Part shown: in pieces, positions 34,621 to 42,634 of the stretch
Layout: every line of letters begins with the position of its first letter
Numbering within the stretch: position 1 is the first letter of the stretch
Source of the DNA: an uncultured Eubacteriales bacterium
GTDB taxonomy: Bacteria > Bacillota > Clostridia > Oscillospirales > Oscillospiraceae
Reading direction: 5' to 3'
DNA: 64,000 nucleotides
Assembly (NCBI GenBank): GCA_934572535.1
Contig: CAKTLJ010000006.1
Coordinates: forward strand, 1-64,000
The notes under the pieces: model-generated
The model's input: the letters and a program-made list of their open reading frames with translations, nothing else
Database searches by the model: none
What the model was told of the DNA's origin: nothing
Translations under genes and position numbers: made by a program

Positions 34621-35916
34621 TTGACGAAATATGTGATCAGCGGTGGAAACCCTCTTCACGGAGAGGTCGAGATCAGCGGCGCGAAAAACGCCGCCGTTGC
34701 CATCCTTCCTGCCGCCCTTTTGGTAGACGGCGTCTGCCGGATCGAAAATGTCCCCAACATCAGCGACGTTACCCTGATCCTCGGTATCATGAAGGATCTG
34801 GGCGCGAACGTGCGCATGATCAACCGCACGACCGTGGAGCTGGACTGCTCCTGCGTGCATAAACAAAATGTTCCCTATGAGCTGGCCCGCCAGATCCGCG
34901 CTTCCTACTACCTCATCGGCTCCCTGCTGGGCCGTTTCGGTCGGGCGGAAGTGCCCCCACCCGGCGGCTGTGACCTGGGTGTGCGTCCCATTGACCAGCA
35001 CCTGAAGGGCTTCAGCGCCATGGGCGCGGAGATCCAGGTCGAGAACGGCTTCATCTACGCCGCCGCGCCCGGAGGCCGTCTGCACGGCACGCCCGTCTAT
35101 CTGGACGTGGTCTCCGTGGGCGCGACCATGAACATCATGTTGGCCGCCGCCCTGGCCGATGGCCTGACCATCATTGAGAACGCCGCCAAGGAACCCCACA
35201 TCGTGGACCTGGCCAACTTCCTCAACTCCATGGGCGCCGACATCATGGGCGCCGGGACCGACGTCATCAAGATCCGCGGCGTGAAGAAGCTCCACGGCGG
35301 GTCCTACTCCATCATCCCCGACCAGATCGAAGCCGGAACCTATATGACCGCAGTCGCCGCTGCCGGCGGCGAGGTCCGCATCAACAACGTCATCCCCAAG
35401 CATCTGGACTGCATCACCGCCAAGCTACAGGAAATGGGCGTGGATATCGAGGAGGATGGGGACGCCCTCATCGTCCGTCGCCATGGCAAGCTCACCCGCA
35501 CCAACGTGAAGACCATGCCCTACCCCGGTTTCCCCACCGACATGCAGCCCCAGATCGCCGCCGTCCTCTGCCTGGCAGAGGGCACCAGCATCCTCACCGA
35601 AGGAATTTGGGACAACCGCTATCGCTATGCCGATGAATTCCGCCGCATGGGCGCGAACATTCAGGTGGACGGCAAGGTCGCCGTCATCGAAGGCGTGAGC
35701 CACCTCACCGGCGCCCCGGTCTGCGCCTGCGACCTGCGCGCCGGCGCCGCCATGATCGTGGCCGGACTGGCTGCCAACGGCATCACCGAGATCGACCAGA
35801 TCCACTATGTGGAGCGCGGCTACGAGAACATCGTGGAAAAGCTGTCCAAGCTCGGCGCGGACATCCAGGAAAAGAATACCCCCCCGGAAGAGGACTGGCG
35901 CACCAGCGCAGGCTGA
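34621..35916 (+). CDS. murA: UDP-N-acetylglucosamine 1-carboxyvinyltransferase
   Basis: MurA transfers enolpyruvate from PEP to UDP-GlcNAc, the first committed step of peptidoglycan synthesis. The 431-residue EPT fold shows GAKNAAVAILPA (Lys22), the catalytic Cys117 in PPPGGCDLGVRPIDQH, the segment DQIEAGTYM and PGFPTDMQPQ. Cys117 implies sensitivity to fosfomycin-type alkylation. I take the TTG at 34621 as start because AGAAGGTG lies just before it and the family begins at KYVISGG; upstream in-frame codons fall in the leader. Confidence 0.96.
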   Translation: MTKYVISGGNPLHGEVEISGAKNAAVAILPAALLVDGVCRIENVPNISDVTLILGIMKDLGANVRMINRTTVELDCSCVHKQNVPYELARQIRASYYLIGSLLGRFGRAEVPPPGGCDLGVRPIDQHLKGFSAMGAEIQVENGFIYAAAPGGRLHGTPVYLDVVSVGATMNIMLAAALADGLTIIENAAKEPHIVDLANFLNSMGADIMGAGTDVIKIRGVKKLHGGSYSIIPDQIEAGTYMTAVAAAGGEVRINNVIPKHLDCITAKLQEMGVDIEEDGDALIVRRHGKLTRTNVKTMPYPGFPTDMQPQIAAVLCLAEGTSILTEGIWDNRYRYADEFRRMGANIQVDGKVAVIEGVSHLTGAPVCACDLRAGAAMIVAGLAANGITEIDQIHYVERGYENIVEKLSKLGADIQEKNTPPEEDWRTSAG

Positions 35917-35948
35917 GGCTCCGTCCCGTTCTCTCAATACCAGACAAA

Positions 35949-35979
35949 CGGACGGCGGAACCACCCGCCGTCCGCTTTT
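35949..35979 (+). terminator. Intrinsic terminator after murA
   Basis: Ten-bp perfect stem (35949-35958 with 35965-35974), six-base loop, then CTTTTC. Confidence 0.75.
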
Positions 35980-36016
35980 CTCGTGGAAAAAAAACACTGC
36001 ACCATCAGGAGTTTTT

Positions 36017-36499
36017 ATGGTCAACATCCATCTCTTCTGCGTAGGCAAGCTAAAGGAAAAGCACTTTGCCGCCGCCTGCGCCGAGTACGAAAAGCGTCTG
36101 AGCGCCTTTTGTAAGCTCACCATCACCGAACTGCCCGAGGCGCGTCTCCCGGACGCCCCCTCCCAGGCCCAGATCGACGCGGCCCTGGAAAAGGAAGCCG
36201 CCCTTCTCTTCGCCAAGCTCCCCAAAAACGCCAAGCTCATCGCGCTGTGCGTGGAGGGAACGTGCCTCTCCAGCGAGGCGCTGGCCGCCCAGATCGAGAA
36301 GTGGACCGTGGAGGGGGCCTCCAGCCTGGCCCTGGTCATCGGCGGCTCCTTCGGCCTGCATCCCTCGGTCAAGGAAAAGGCCCAGCTCCGCCTGTCCATG
36401 TCGCCCATGACCTTCCCCCACCATCTGGCGCGGGTCATGGTCCTGGAGCAGGTCTACCGGGCCTTCCAGATCAGCCTGGGCACTCGCTACCACAAATGA
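36017..36499 (+). CDS. rlmH: 23S rRNA (pseudouridine1915-N3)-methyltransferase RlmH
   Basis: RlmH methylates pseudouridine 1915 in helix 69 of 23S rRNA. The 160-residue SPOUT protein has LALVIGGSFGLHPSV and the knot helix MTFPHHLARVMVLEQVYRAF, plus the N-terminal VGKLKEKHF. Length matches the family exactly. The ATG at 36017 is preceded by CAGGAG. It follows the murA terminator, and no separate promoter was found. Confidence 0.95.
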   Translation: MVNIHLFCVGKLKEKHFAAACAEYEKRLSAFCKLTITELPEARLPDAPSQAQIDAALEKEAALLFAKLPKNAKLIALCVEGTCLSSEALAAQIEKWTVEGASSLALVIGGSFGLHPSVKEKAQLRLSMSPMTFPHHLARVMVLEQVYRAFQISLGTRYHK

Positions 36500-36607
36500 G
36501 CGCTTCCGACGCTTCCCCAAGACAAATCGTTTCGCCCGGTGACGAAACGCAACCGTAACCAGCCCACGCTTTTGGAAGGCGTAGGCGACAGGAAAGGAGA
36601 ATCCTCC

Positions 36608-38344
36608 ATGACGTATCAGCAACGATATGAACGCTGGCTGGCCAACCCCGCCCTCTCCCCCGAGGAAAAGGCCGAGCTGAACGCCATCGCCGACGACCCC
36701 AAGGAGATCGAAGACCGCTTTTTCAGCACGCTGGAGTTCGGCACCGCCGGGCTGCGCGGCGTTATGGGCCTGGGCCTGCGCCGGATGAACGTCCACGTCA
36801 TCCGCCACGCCACCCAGGCCTTTGCCCAGGTCATCCTGGCGGAAGGGCCCGCGGCGGCGGCCAAGGGCGTGGCCGTCTGCTACGACTGCCGCATCCACTC
36901 CGCGGACTTTGCCCGGGAGGCCGCCTGCGTCATGGCGGCCAACGGCATCCCCGTCCGCCTCTTTGACGCCATGCACCCCACCCCCGAGCTTTCCTTTGCC
37001 GTCCGGGCGTACGGCTGCATCGCCGGTCTGAATGTCACCGCCAGCCACAATCCCCCTGAATACAACGGCTACAAGGTCTACTGGTCCGACGGGGCCCAGC
37101 TGCCCCCTCACCACGCCGCCGCCATCGCCAAGGTCATGGAGGAGATCGACGTCTTCGACGACGTGAAGACCATGGACTACCAGGCCGCCCTGGACCAGGG
37201 TCTTGTCACCCTCATCGGCAAGGAGACCGACGACAGGTTCCTGGCCCACGTGCTGGGTCAGATCAACGACAAGGCGTCCGTGGCCAAGGTGGCCGATACC
37301 TTCCGCATGGTATACACCCCCTTCCACGGCACCGGCTACCAGCAGATCCCCTACGTGCTGGGCCAGCTGGGCATCAAGCACCTCTACTGCGTTCCCGAGC
37401 AGATGGTCATTGACGGCTCCTTCCCCACCGTGAGATCCCCCAACCCGGAGACCCCCGAGAGCTTCGCCCTGGCCGGGAAGCTGGCCCGTGAGGTGGACGC
37501 CGACTTCATCCTCGGCTCCGACCCCGACGCCGACCGGGTGGCCATCCAGGTCAAGGACCGGGACGGGCAGTACGTCCAGATCTCCGGCAACCAGACCGGC
37601 GTGCTGCTGCTGGACTACCTCATCGGCGCGAAGAAGCGGGCGGGCACCATGCCCGCGCGCCCCGTGGCGCTGAAATCCCTGGTCACCACCAACCTGGCCA
37701 AAAAGGTGGCCGAGGCCAACGGCCTCCGGTGCTTTGACACCTTCACCGGCTTCAAGTTCATGGCCGAAAAGAAAAACCAGCTGGAAGCCGCCGGGGAGGG
37801 CCACGTGATCTTCTCCTACGAGGAGTCCATCGGCTATATGATCGGCGACTACGTCCGGGACAAGGACGCCGTCACCGCCGCCCTGCTGCTCACCGAGATG
37901 ACCGCCTGGTACGCCGCCCAGGGCATGACCCTGCTGGACGCCCTGGAGGTCCTCTTCCAGAAGTACGGCTACCACGGAGAGCGGACCCTGAACCTGGTGA
38001 TGCCCGGCCTGGAGGGCATGGCCAACATGAAGGCCCTCATGGCCGACCTGCGCTCCGCGCCCCCGGAGGAGATCGCCGGGGTGAAGGTCACCGTCCGGCG
38101 GGACTACCAGGACGGTGCGCAGATCGACGTTGCCACCGGCGAGAAGACCACCATGGAGCTGGTCGGGTCCAACGTCCTGCGCTATCTCCTGGCCGACGGC
38201 ACCGACCTGGTGATCCGCCCCTCCGGCACCGAGCCCAAGATCAAGGTCTACGTCCTGGCCACCGGCCCCGACAGCGCCAGCTGTCAGGCCAAGCTAGACC
38301 GCTACGGCGCCTGGGCCAGCGCGCTGCAAAAGAACTACGGATAA
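36608..38344 (+). CDS. Phospho-sugar mutase (phosphoglucomutase/phosphomannomutase)
   Basis: A 578-residue alpha-D-phosphohexomutase, the longer clostridial PgcA-type form, which interconverts hexose 1- and 6-phosphates. The phosphoserine loop is NVTASHNPPEYNGYKVYW, the Mg loop GSDPDADRVAIQ, the sugar loop SYEESIGYM, and the phosphate-binding loop RPSGTEPKIKVYV. It would supply glucose 1-phosphate for wall or storage polymers. ATG at 36608 is preceded by AAAGGAGA. Confidence 0.94.
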   Translation: MTYQQRYERWLANPALSPEEKAELNAIADDPKEIEDRFFSTLEFGTAGLRGVMGLGLRRMNVHVIRHATQAFAQVILAEGPAAAAKGVAVCYDCRIHSADFAREAACVMAANGIPVRLFDAMHPTPELSFAVRAYGCIAGLNVTASHNPPEYNGYKVYWSDGAQLPPHHAAAIAKVMEEIDVFDDVKTMDYQAALDQGLVTLIGKETDDRFLAHVLGQINDKASVAKVADTFRMVYTPFHGTGYQQIPYVLGQLGIKHLYCVPEQMVIDGSFPTVRSPNPETPESFALAGKLAREVDADFILGSDPDADRVAIQVKDRDGQYVQISGNQTGVLLLDYLIGAKKRAGTMPARPVALKSLVTTNLAKKVAEANGLRCFDTFTGFKFMAEKKNQLEAAGEGHVIFSYEESIGYMIGDYVRDKDAVTAALLLTEMTAWYAAQGMTLLDALEVLFQKYGYHGERTLNLVMPGLEGMANMKALMADLRSAPPEEIAGVKVTVRRDYQDGAQIDVATGEKTTMELVGSNVLRYLLADGTDLVIRPSGTEPKIKVYVLATGPDSASCQAKLDRYGAWASALQKNYG

Positions 38345-38350
38345 GCCTTC

Positions 38351-38385
38351 ACGGCCCCAGTCCCGCGCGGGACTGGGGCCGTTTG
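38351..38385 (+). terminator. Intrinsic terminator after the phosphohexomutase gene
   Basis: A perfect 32-base palindrome (38351-38366 with 38367-38382) followed by TTTG. Confidence 0.75.
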
Positions 38386-38438
38386 TCATATTTCTCCGGG
38401 CCGGGCCATAGGCTAGTGACACAAAAGGAGGTCCTTGC

Positions 38439-39572
38439 ATGAAGAAACTCTGCGCGCTTCTGCTCCTCTGCACGCTCCCGCTGTGCCTGGTCCCCGCCGC
38501 CGCCGCGCAACCGGAAACCAACGCCAAGGCGGTGATCCTCATGGAGAAATCCACAGGGGAGATCCTCTACGAAGAAAATTCCCACGAACCGCTGGAGCCT
38601 GCCAGCGTCACCAAGGTCATGACCCTCCTCCTCATTATGGAGGCCCTGGACAACGGGACCCTCACCAAGGAGACCATGGTCCCGGTCTCTGCCGCCGCCG
38701 CCGGGATGGGCGGGTCCCAGGTGTACATGAAGGAGGGCGAGCAGTTCTCCGTCCACGATATGCTCAAAGCCATCGCCGTGGCCTCGGGCAACGACGCCTC
38801 CGTGGCGATGGCCGAGTATCTGGCCGGGAGCGAGAGCGGGTTCGTGGAAAAGATGAACGAAAAGGCTGCCGAGCTGGGCATGAAGGACACGGCCTTTCAA
38901 AACTGCACCGGCCTGCCCGCCGCGGGCCACCACACCTCCGCCCACGACATCGCCCTCATGTCCCGGGCCCTCATCCTCCACCACCCGGACATCCGCACCT
39001 ACACCACCATCTGGATGGACGCCCTGCGGGACGGGGCCTTCCAGCTGACCAACACCAACAAGCTCATCCGCTTCTACGACGGGGCCACGGGCCTGAAGAC
39101 CGGCTCCACCGACGCCGCCCTCTACTGTCTCTCGGCCACAGCCGAGAAGGAGGGCATGGAGCTCATCGCCGTGGTCCTGGGCGCCCCCACCTCCGCCGAC
39201 CGCTTCGAGACGGCCAAGGCCTTGCTCAACTACGGCTTCGCCGCCTACGCCCTGGTGACCGCGGCTCCATCAGAGCCCATCCCGACGGTGGAGGTCCTGT
39301 TGGGTCGAACGCCCGCCGTCCAGCCGGTCCCGGCCGAAGCGGCCCAGATGCTGCTGCCCAAGGGGGACGCGGCCAAGATCACCACCACCCTGGAGCTGGC
39401 AGAGTCCGTCCAGGCCCCCGTGACCCAGGGCCAGGCGCTGGGCAGCCTGACCGTCTGGGTGGACGGAGAAAAGCGCGGGACCCTGCCCCTGGTCGCCCAG
39501 GAGGAAGTCCCCCGGCTGTCTCTGCCGGAGATCTACCAGGGCCTGCTCTGCACCTTCTTCCATCTGACATAA
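38439..39572 (+). CDS. dacF: D-alanyl-D-alanine carboxypeptidase (DacF/PBP5 type)
   Basis: A 377-residue class C low-molecular-weight penicillin-binding protein that trims the terminal D-Ala of peptidoglycan stems. It has a Sec signal peptide (about 1-23, cut after AAA) and the active-site motifs SVTK (Ser56-Lys59), SGN (116-118) and KTG (220-222). A C-terminal beta domain, PBP5_C-like, follows (about 275-365). No terminal amphipathic anchor is obvious. AAAGGAGG precedes the ATG. DacF rather than DacA/B is a guess from similarity. Confidence 0.92.
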   Translation: MKKLCALLLLCTLPLCLVPAAAAQPETNAKAVILMEKSTGEILYEENSHEPLEPASVTKVMTLLLIMEALDNGTLTKETMVPVSAAAAGMGGSQVYMKEGEQFSVHDMLKAIAVASGNDASVAMAEYLAGSESGFVEKMNEKAAELGMKDTAFQNCTGLPAAGHHTSAHDIALMSRALILHHPDIRTYTTIWMDALRDGAFQLTNTNKLIRFYDGATGLKTGSTDAALYCLSATAEKEGMELIAVVLGAPTSADRFETAKALLNYGFAAYALVTAAPSEPIPTVEVLLGRTPAVQPVPAEAAQMLLPKGDAAKITTTLELAESVQAPVTQGQALGSLTVWVDGEKRGTLPLVAQEEVPRLSLPEIYQGLLCTFFHLT

Positions 39573-39575
39573 CGC

Positions 39576-39605
39576 GAAAAGGCTTCCCGGGTGGGAAGCC
39601 TTTTC
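39576..39605. terminator. Bidirectional terminator between dacF and the SEDS gene
   Basis: Thirteen-bp stem (39576-39588 with 39593-39605), four-base loop, A/T runs at the ends of the arms. Confidence 0.85.
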
Positions 39606-40898
39606 TCAGTCCGCGCAAGGTTTGCCGGGGACTCGGTTTGTCATCGGCAAGCGCTCCTGCCGGAAGACGGACAGGGCCAGGCCGATGAGGGCCATGTCGA
39701 TGACCAGGACCGTATTCCCGGTGAGCAGCGGGAAGTGCACGGTGAACATCACCACGCCCAGGTTCATAATGACCGCCCAGACGCCCCGCAGAAGCAGGGG
39801 GACCACCACCGCCAGCACGGTGAGCTGCGCCAGCATCGTTTTCTGCTTCAGGCACTTGACCAGCATCCAGGCCGCCAGCAGAAAGACTGCCAGCACCAGC
39901 AGCAGGAAGGGCAGCCAGCCCAGCTTATGGATGACCGTGGTCAGGAAAAAATCCCCCTGCCCCTCAAAGAGGCTCCTCTCATAGGGATAGGGGCCTGCCC
40001 ACGTTCCCTGCCCCGTCCAGCGGGCGGTCTGCAAGGCCTGCTGAATGATCATGCCCATCTGACCAGACCCCATGGGGTCCAGCTCCGGGTGGAGGGCATA
40101 GGTGAGGCGTCCGCTCAGATAGGCCGACGTCATCCCTTTTGCCAGGAGCAGCCCGGCCAGAAGGCCCATTCCGCCTGCCAGAAGCCCCACGCTCCTGCCC
40201 TTCCCGAGGCCATACCAGTCCCGCCAGGCCAGGATCGCCAGCAGGAGCAGGCCCACCAGGCCCAGAAAGAGGCGCTCGGACAGATACCGATGCGGTCCTA
40301 CCGCCACCAGGGGAAAAAGACCGGCGCAAGAGAGAAGAAAGCCCTTCCAGCCCTCCCCCCGCCAAGCGTACAGCCAGGCGGCATAGACAACAGGAAACAG
40401 CACGGAAACGCTGGACAGACTGCCGGGGATCGCCCCGGCATCCGCCCTGCCCAGAAAGAGGGCCACGGCCAGCGCAGCCAGGTAGAGGCTCTTCCCGTGG
40501 CGGCCCAGAGCGGTGTGATCCAGAAAATAGCCCCCAAACAGGGCCGCCGCCCCGATCAGGAAGCTCAAGAGCGTCCGCCCGACGTCCACCTCCCATCCGC
40601 CGGTCAAAGCCGACCGCAGGAGCACGCTGGTCAGCGCCACCGCCAGCGTCAGGGCCAGCAGGCCCCACTGGGGCTTGGGCCGATGGACGCTGTCCAGCGC
40701 CTGGCCCACCGTCACCGGGTCCCCCATCTGGCGGACGGCCTCGGCCTGGGCCTCCTCCTCGGACATGCCCTGCCTCAGGCAGGCGTCCCGCTCGTCCAGC
40801 AGGTGGGTGCGAAGCTCCGAGAGCAGCGAGGGCTTGGCCCGCTTCCAGTGGATCTGCTCCCCTGCCAGCGCCAGATATTGTTCCAGACGGTCAGGCAT
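39606..40898 (-). CDS. HAAS-domain/SEDS (FtsW/RodA/SpoVE-like) fusion protein
   Basis: A 430-residue membrane protein. The first 70 or so residues are a soluble helical prefix (LLSELRTHLLDERDACLRQG, then MSEEEAQAEAVRQMGDPV) of the HAAS/permease-prefix type often encoded beside PadR regulators. About ten membrane helices follow with the arrangement of SEDS glycosyltransferases, including GQGDFFLTTVIHKLGWLPF in the place of the FtsW TDFIF-like region. SEDS proteins polymerise glycan strands; a cytoplasmic sensing prefix suggests its activity or abundance is linked to the PadR regulator. The start overlaps padR by eight bases. Whether the catalytic residues are intact was not established. Confidence 0.78.
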   Translation of the reverse strand: MPDRLEQYLALAGEQIHWKRAKPSLLSELRTHLLDERDACLRQGMSEEEAQAEAVRQMGDPVTVGQALDSVHRPKPQWGLLALTLAVALTSVLLRSALTGGWEVDVGRTLLSFLIGAAALFGGYFLDHTALGRHGKSLYLAALAVALFLGRADAGAIPGSLSSVSVLFPVVYAAWLYAWRGEGWKGFLLSCAGLFPLVAVGPHRYLSERLFLGLVGLLLLAILAWRDWYGLGKGRSVGLLAGGMGLLAGLLLAKGMTSAYLSGRLTYALHPELDPMGSGQMGMIIQQALQTARWTGQGTWAGPYPYERSLFEGQGDFFLTTVIHKLGWLPFLLLVLAVFLLAAWMLVKCLKQKTMLAQLTVLAVVVPLLLRGVWAVIMNLGVVMFTVHFPLLTGNTVLVIDMALIGLALSVFRQERLPMTNRVPGKPCAD

Positions 40899-41232
40899 AC
40901 CCCTCACCCCCTTCCAGCACCCGGAGGACCGCCCCGGCGTAGGTCCGCCACGCGGCCTCCTTTTCCGCCAACCGGCGGCGGCCGCTTTCGGTCAGATGGT
41001 AGTAGCGCCGGGGTCTGGCAGCGCCAGCCTCCTCCTCCCAGGCCTCGATCTCCCCCTTCTGCTCCAGGGCGTGGAGCAAGGGGTACAGGGTCCCGGACTT
41101 GAGTTCAAAGGTCTTGTCGGAGCGGCGGCGGAGTTCCTCCACCATCTGGTAGCCGTACTTGTCGCCATCCTCCAGCAGCTTCAGCACCAGGAGGGTGGTG
41201 CTGCCTGCCAGCAGGCTCTTGTCAATGGACAT
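40891..41232 (-). CDS. PadR-family transcriptional regulator
   Basis: A 113-residue PadR winged-helix repressor: LLVLKLLEDGDKYGYQMVEE in the first helices, SGTLYPLLHALEQKGEIEAW in the recognition helix and wing, then RRYYHLTESGRRRL. A C-terminal helix mediates dimerisation in the family. GGAGGGA precedes the ATG. It is co-transcribed with the HAAS/SEDS gene, and its promoter overlaps repeated TCTACCTAT elements that are likely its own operators. Confidence 0.93.
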   Translation of the reverse strand: MSIDKSLLAGSTTLLVLKLLEDGDKYGYQMVEELRRRSDKTFELKSGTLYPLLHALEQKGEIEAWEEEAGAARPRRYYHLTESGRRRLAEKEAAWRTYAGAVLRVLEGGEGYA

Positions 41233-41249
41233 GATCGTCCCTCCTTTTT

Positions 41250-41297
41250 ATGTAGGTGATCTACCTATATGATATATCGAACATCTACCTATGTCAA
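41250..41297 (-). promoter_or_regulatory. padR promoter with overlapping operators
   Basis: Minus-strand TTGACA (41292-41297), 17 bp, TATCAT (41269-41274). The element ATCTACCTATrT occurs twice (41259-41270 and 41283-41294) exactly 24 bp apart. The first copy is half of an imperfect palindrome (41250-41257 with 41263-41270). One copy overlaps the -10 box, the other the -35 box, as expected for autorepression. Confidence 0.75.
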
Positions 41298-41349
41298 GAG
41301 GAGATCCGCTTTGTCAGAAAATCCGAAGGGTTTCCCTCCGGGGCCGTCC

Positions 41350-41378
41350 TTGACAATTTCCCAAGGACTCATTAAAAT
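41350..41378 (+). promoter_or_regulatory. Promoter of the cysteine desulfurase gene
   Basis: TTGACA (41350-41355), 17 bp, TAAAAT (41373-41378). Confidence 0.72.
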
Positions 41379-41421
41379 AGAGAAGATTTTTGACATACCG
41401 TCCCGAAAGAGGGTTTTTACG

Positions 41422-42567
41422 ATGCACACCATTTATCTGGACCACGCCGCCACCACCCAGGTGCTGCCCGAGGCCGCCCAGGCGGCTCTGCGGGTGATGA
41501 CCGAGGACTATGGCAACCCCTCCTCCCTCCACCATCTGGGCGTTCAGGCCGCCAAGGAGGTGACCGAGCACCGGTCGCAGGTCGCTGCCGCCCTGGGCTG
41601 CCAGGCCGACGAGGTCTACTTCACCTCCTGCGGCACGGAGGGGGACAACTGGGCCATTCAGCTGGCTGTCCACCACGGCCGCCACAGGGGCAAGCACATC
41701 ATCACCACCGCCGTGGAGCACGCCGCTGTGCTGGAGCCCTGCAAGGCCCTGGAGCGGCAGGGCTACGAGGTCACCTACCTCCACCCCGACGCCACAGGCC
41801 ATATCCGCCTGGAGGCCTTGGAGGAAGCCCTCCGCCCCGACACCGTGCTGGTCTCCATGATGCTGGTGAACAACGAGACCGGCTTCCTCCAGCCTGTGGC
41901 CGAGGCCGCGCGGCTCCTAAAGCGCCAAAGGTCCAACGCCCTTCTCCACTGCGACGCCGTCCAGGGCTTTTTGAAGGTCCCCTTCACGGTCAAGAGCCTG
42001 GGGGCCGACCTCATCACCATCAGCGGCCACAAGATCGGCGCGCCCAAGGGCATTGGCGCCCTCTACGTCAGCCCCCGCCTGCACCCCATGGTCCCCATGC
42101 TCCGGGGCGGCGGCCAGGAAAAGGCCATGCGCTCCGGCACCGAGGCCACCCCCCAGATCGCGGCCTTTGCCACCGCCTGCACCCTGGGGCACAAGGCCCT
42201 GCGGGAACGGGTGGCCTGCCTCACCGAACTGAAGGCCTACACCCTGGACAAGCTCCGGGCCGTCGTCCCCGGCCTGGTGGTCGTCTCCGAGGGTGACGCC
42301 CCCCACATCCTGGCCATCTCCCTGCCCGGCTACCCCAGCCAGGTGGTGGTGCGCTACCTCAGCGACAAGGGCGTTTGCCTCTCCTCCGGTTCCGCCTGCC
42401 ACAAGGGCAAGGCCAGCCACGTCTACGCCGCCATGAACCTGCCCAAGGCCGTCCGGGACGGTATGCTGCGGGTGTCGCTGGGGCCTTCCAACACCAGGGA
42501 GGAGATCGACGTCCTGGCCGACGCCCTCCTCTCCGCCACCCAGGCGCTCGTTGCCGCCGGGCGGTGA
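41422..42567 (+). CDS. Cysteine desulfurase (NifS/IscS-like)
   Basis: A 381-residue pyridoxal-phosphate enzyme that takes sulfur from cysteine for Fe-S clusters or tRNA thiolation. It begins YLDHAATTQVLPEA; the PLP lysine is Lys204 in TISGHKIGAPKG and the sulfur-carrying cysteine Cys326 in SSGSACHKGK. No iscU/sufU or mnmA/thiI gene is adjacent, so the sulfur acceptor is unknown. ATG at 41422 follows AAGAGGG. It has its own promoter and terminator. Confidence 0.93.
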   Translation: MHTIYLDHAATTQVLPEAAQAALRVMTEDYGNPSSLHHLGVQAAKEVTEHRSQVAAALGCQADEVYFTSCGTEGDNWAIQLAVHHGRHRGKHIITTAVEHAAVLEPCKALERQGYEVTYLHPDATGHIRLEALEEALRPDTVLVSMMLVNNETGFLQPVAEAARLLKRQRSNALLHCDAVQGFLKVPFTVKSLGADLITISGHKIGAPKGIGALYVSPRLHPMVPMLRGGGQEKAMRSGTEATPQIAAFATACTLGHKALRERVACLTELKAYTLDKLRAVVPGLVVVSEGDAPHILAISLPGYPSQVVVRYLSDKGVCLSSGSACHKGKASHVYAAMNLPKAVRDGMLRVSLGPSNTREEIDVLADALLSATQALVAAGR

Positions 42568-42577
42568 GCCTATCCGC

Positions 42578-42620
42578 AAAAAAAGACCTTTCCGCGCTTC
42601 TCGCGGAAAGGTCTTTTTTT
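42578..42620. terminator. Bidirectional terminator between cysteine desulfurase and argS
   Basis: Perfect 19-bp repeat (42578-42596 with 42602-42620), with A and T runs as outer parts of the stem. Confidence 0.92.
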
Positions 42621-42634
42621 GCGGTTGAGGGGGG

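Noticed and set aside
36528..36549. A 7-bp hairpin between rlmH and the phosphohexomutase gene
   Set aside because: No T-run on either side and the stem is short; no evidence that it is functional.
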